Assembly (NCBI GenBank): GCA_905182535.1 | Contig: CAJJBZ010000012.1 | Span: 109,366 to 173,365, forward strand | DNA: 64,000 nt | Reading direction: 5' to 3' | Origin: an uncultured Planktomarina sp. | GTDB lineage: Bacteria; Pseudomonadota; Alphaproteobacteria; Rhodobacterales; Rhodobacteraceae | Shown: one piece after another, positions 63,090-64,000 of the stretch | How the letters are laid out: each line of letters begins with the position of its first letter | Position numbering within the stretch: position 1 is the stretch's first letter | Position numbers and translations under genes: made by a program | The notes under the pieces: model-generated | Seen by the model: the letters and a program-made list of their open reading frames with translations, nothing else | The model's database searches: none | What the model was told of the DNA's origin: nothing

Positions 63090-63845
63090 CAGACCATAGT
63101 CCCCAGAAAGGCGTTTAGCACGCGGGGGTCGGTGGTGACCTGCTCGTAGGTACCATGCATCATCTCTCGCCCCTCTGTCAGGACATAGATGTCGTCACAC
63201 AGTCGTTTGACCATTTCCATGTCGTGTTCTACAATAGCAAATGTGACGCCCTCCGCTTTCAATTCGAGAATAAAATCGCACAGCACACCCTCCATTGTCG
63301 GCGCGACGCCTGCAGCGGGTTCATCCAGCAATATTAGTTTGGGGGACAACATCATCGCTCGCAGCACCTCGAGGAGTTTTTTCTGGCCACCCGAGAGGCT
63401 TGATGCTGACTGATCCGCCAATCGCCACAAATCAACCCGTTGCAAAAGTGATCGGGCCTGCTCGATTGCAGCTTCTTCCTCAGGCGCGAATTTTTCTACG
63501 TGCAAACAATGCGGATACCACTCCCTCCCCGAGCTGACCGGGACGTGCGACAAGCAAGTTTTCAAGGATTGTCAAAGCAGACAGATCACGACTGATTTGA
63601 AAAGTACGGATAAGACCCTTCGCCGCAAGTCGATGTGGCGACAATCCAGTTACGTCACCACCGTCCAGCAAAACGGTTCCCGCATTTGGGCGCAGCGCTC
63701 CGCCAATTGTATTGAACAACGTTGTCTTGCCCGCCCCGTTCGGTCCAATAATGCCGGTAATTTGGGCGCGAGGGATATCGATGTTACCAACGTTAAGCGC
63801 GCGATATGCGCCAAACATTTTGGTCAAGCCACTAATTTTCAGCAT
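63089..63845 (-). CDS. livG: Branched-chain amino-acid-type ABC transporter, ATP-binding protein LivG, frameshifted
   Basis: The first frame (MLKISGLTKMFGAYRALNVG) has Walker A GPNGAGKTT and the LivG part GLIRTFQISRDLSALTILEN, and stops after ALFARRKIRA. The rest, with LSGGQKKLLEVLRAMM and LILLDEPAAGVAPT, follows in another frame. Taking one A out of the run of five near 63492-63496 reads ARRKFAPEEEAAIEQARSLL and joins them; 757 bases is 252 codons plus one. The product of 251 residues would be normal. It is the first gene of the liv operon, with the palindromic module 42 bases upstream. Confidence 0.88.
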
Positions 63846-63886
63846 TGAAGACCCCCTTACGACAGCTCAAATTACAAAAACAGTAA

Positions 63887-63975
63887 TTATTTGTGTTGTT
63901 GTTTCTTGAGCGAACAGCAATCGCTTAGATGAGTCAAGATAAAAACAATCACGAATGTTTTTATCTTGACTCAGG
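63887..63975 (-). promoter_or_regulatory. Palindromic module upstream of liv operon, copy 2
   Basis: GAGTCAAGATAAAAACA (63931-63947) and its exact reverse complement (63956-63972) enclose eight bases. Towards livG it is followed by the text CTAAGCGATTGCTGTTCGCT seen also behind the palindrome of copy 1 (47294-47419). The second flanking repeat of copy 1 is missing here. Orientation relative to the transporter operon is the same in both copies. Confidence 0.6.
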
Positions 63976-64000
63976 CTTGAGCCAGGAAGCACGGGAAAAT

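Noticed and set aside
1-64000. CRISPR array
   Set aside because: No regularly spaced identical repeats and no cas genes were seen. The repeats found are IS ends, short tandem copies and one palindromic module.
1-64000. rRNA genes or other tRNA genes
   Set aside because: Only tRNA-Arg(ACG) at 34656-34732 folds into a cloverleaf; no 16S, 23S or 5S text was recognised.

Overview
This 64 kb window reads as chromosome of a marine alphaproteobacterium of the Roseobacter group (Rhodobacteraceae), with a GC content near 50 percent. Three things point there: the gene order of the S10/spc/alpha ribosomal operon followed by rarA-crcB-rluC-HAD-ATP12 and an aap(bzt)JQMP amino-acid transporter; the block rpmH-rnpA-yidD-yidC-MOSC-engB-argB; and a DMSP lyase DddP whose metal ligands fall at the same residue numbers as in the characterised roseobacter enzyme. 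Species cannot be set from the sequence alone.

Core part, 1-34.7 kb. Positions 1-14.5 kb hold the ribosomal super-operon from rplD (cut by the window edge) to rplQ, with secY, adk and rpoA. It is interrupted by one gene on the opposite strand, a TIGR02466-type 2-oxoglutarate/Fe(II) oxygenase next to rplP. Next come rarA, crcB, rluC, a HAD phosphatase and an ATP12 chaperone, then the aap transporter (19.2-23.6 kb). A leftward block follows with sixA-like, ferredoxin-like, fatty acid hydroxylase, argB, engB, MOSC, yidC, yidD, rnpA and the small rpmH. A TVP38-type membrane protein, a flavin disulfide oxidoreductase, a histidine kinase and tRNA-Arg(ACG) close the core.

Accessory part, 34.7-64 kb. 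Directly behind the tRNA is a 6.5 kb element: large serine recombinase, DUF2924, terminase large subunit, DUF5681, and a ParB-like/DNA methyltransferase fusion. It has no capsid or tail gene and ends at an imperfect copy of the tRNA 3' end. From 41.3 to 51.3 kb lies a patchwork of IS6-family fragments around dddP, a DUF1272 protein, a truncated alanine-racemase-like gene, a GH127 glycosidase and a polar amino-acid ABC transporter, bounded by direct repeats. From 51.4 to 63.8 kb are two leftward operons. One is a catabolic set (acyl-CoA dehydrogenase, ThDP enzyme, aminotransferase, class III CoA-transferase) divergent from a LysR regulator. The other is a Liv-type transporter with a carboxymuconolactone-decarboxylase-like protein, beside a TetR regulator. 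A palindromic module of about 90 bp occurs upstream of both accessory transporter operons, in the same orientation to each; it may be a shared control region or a mobile repeat.

Quality warning: at least eight conserved genes, including the essential rpoA, are each broken by what looks like a single-base indel, often in a short homopolymer. The total length of seven of them is restored to a whole number of codons by adding or removing one base. This pattern fits residual sequencing or assembly error better than gene decay. Reading frames in this window should be treated with that in mind.
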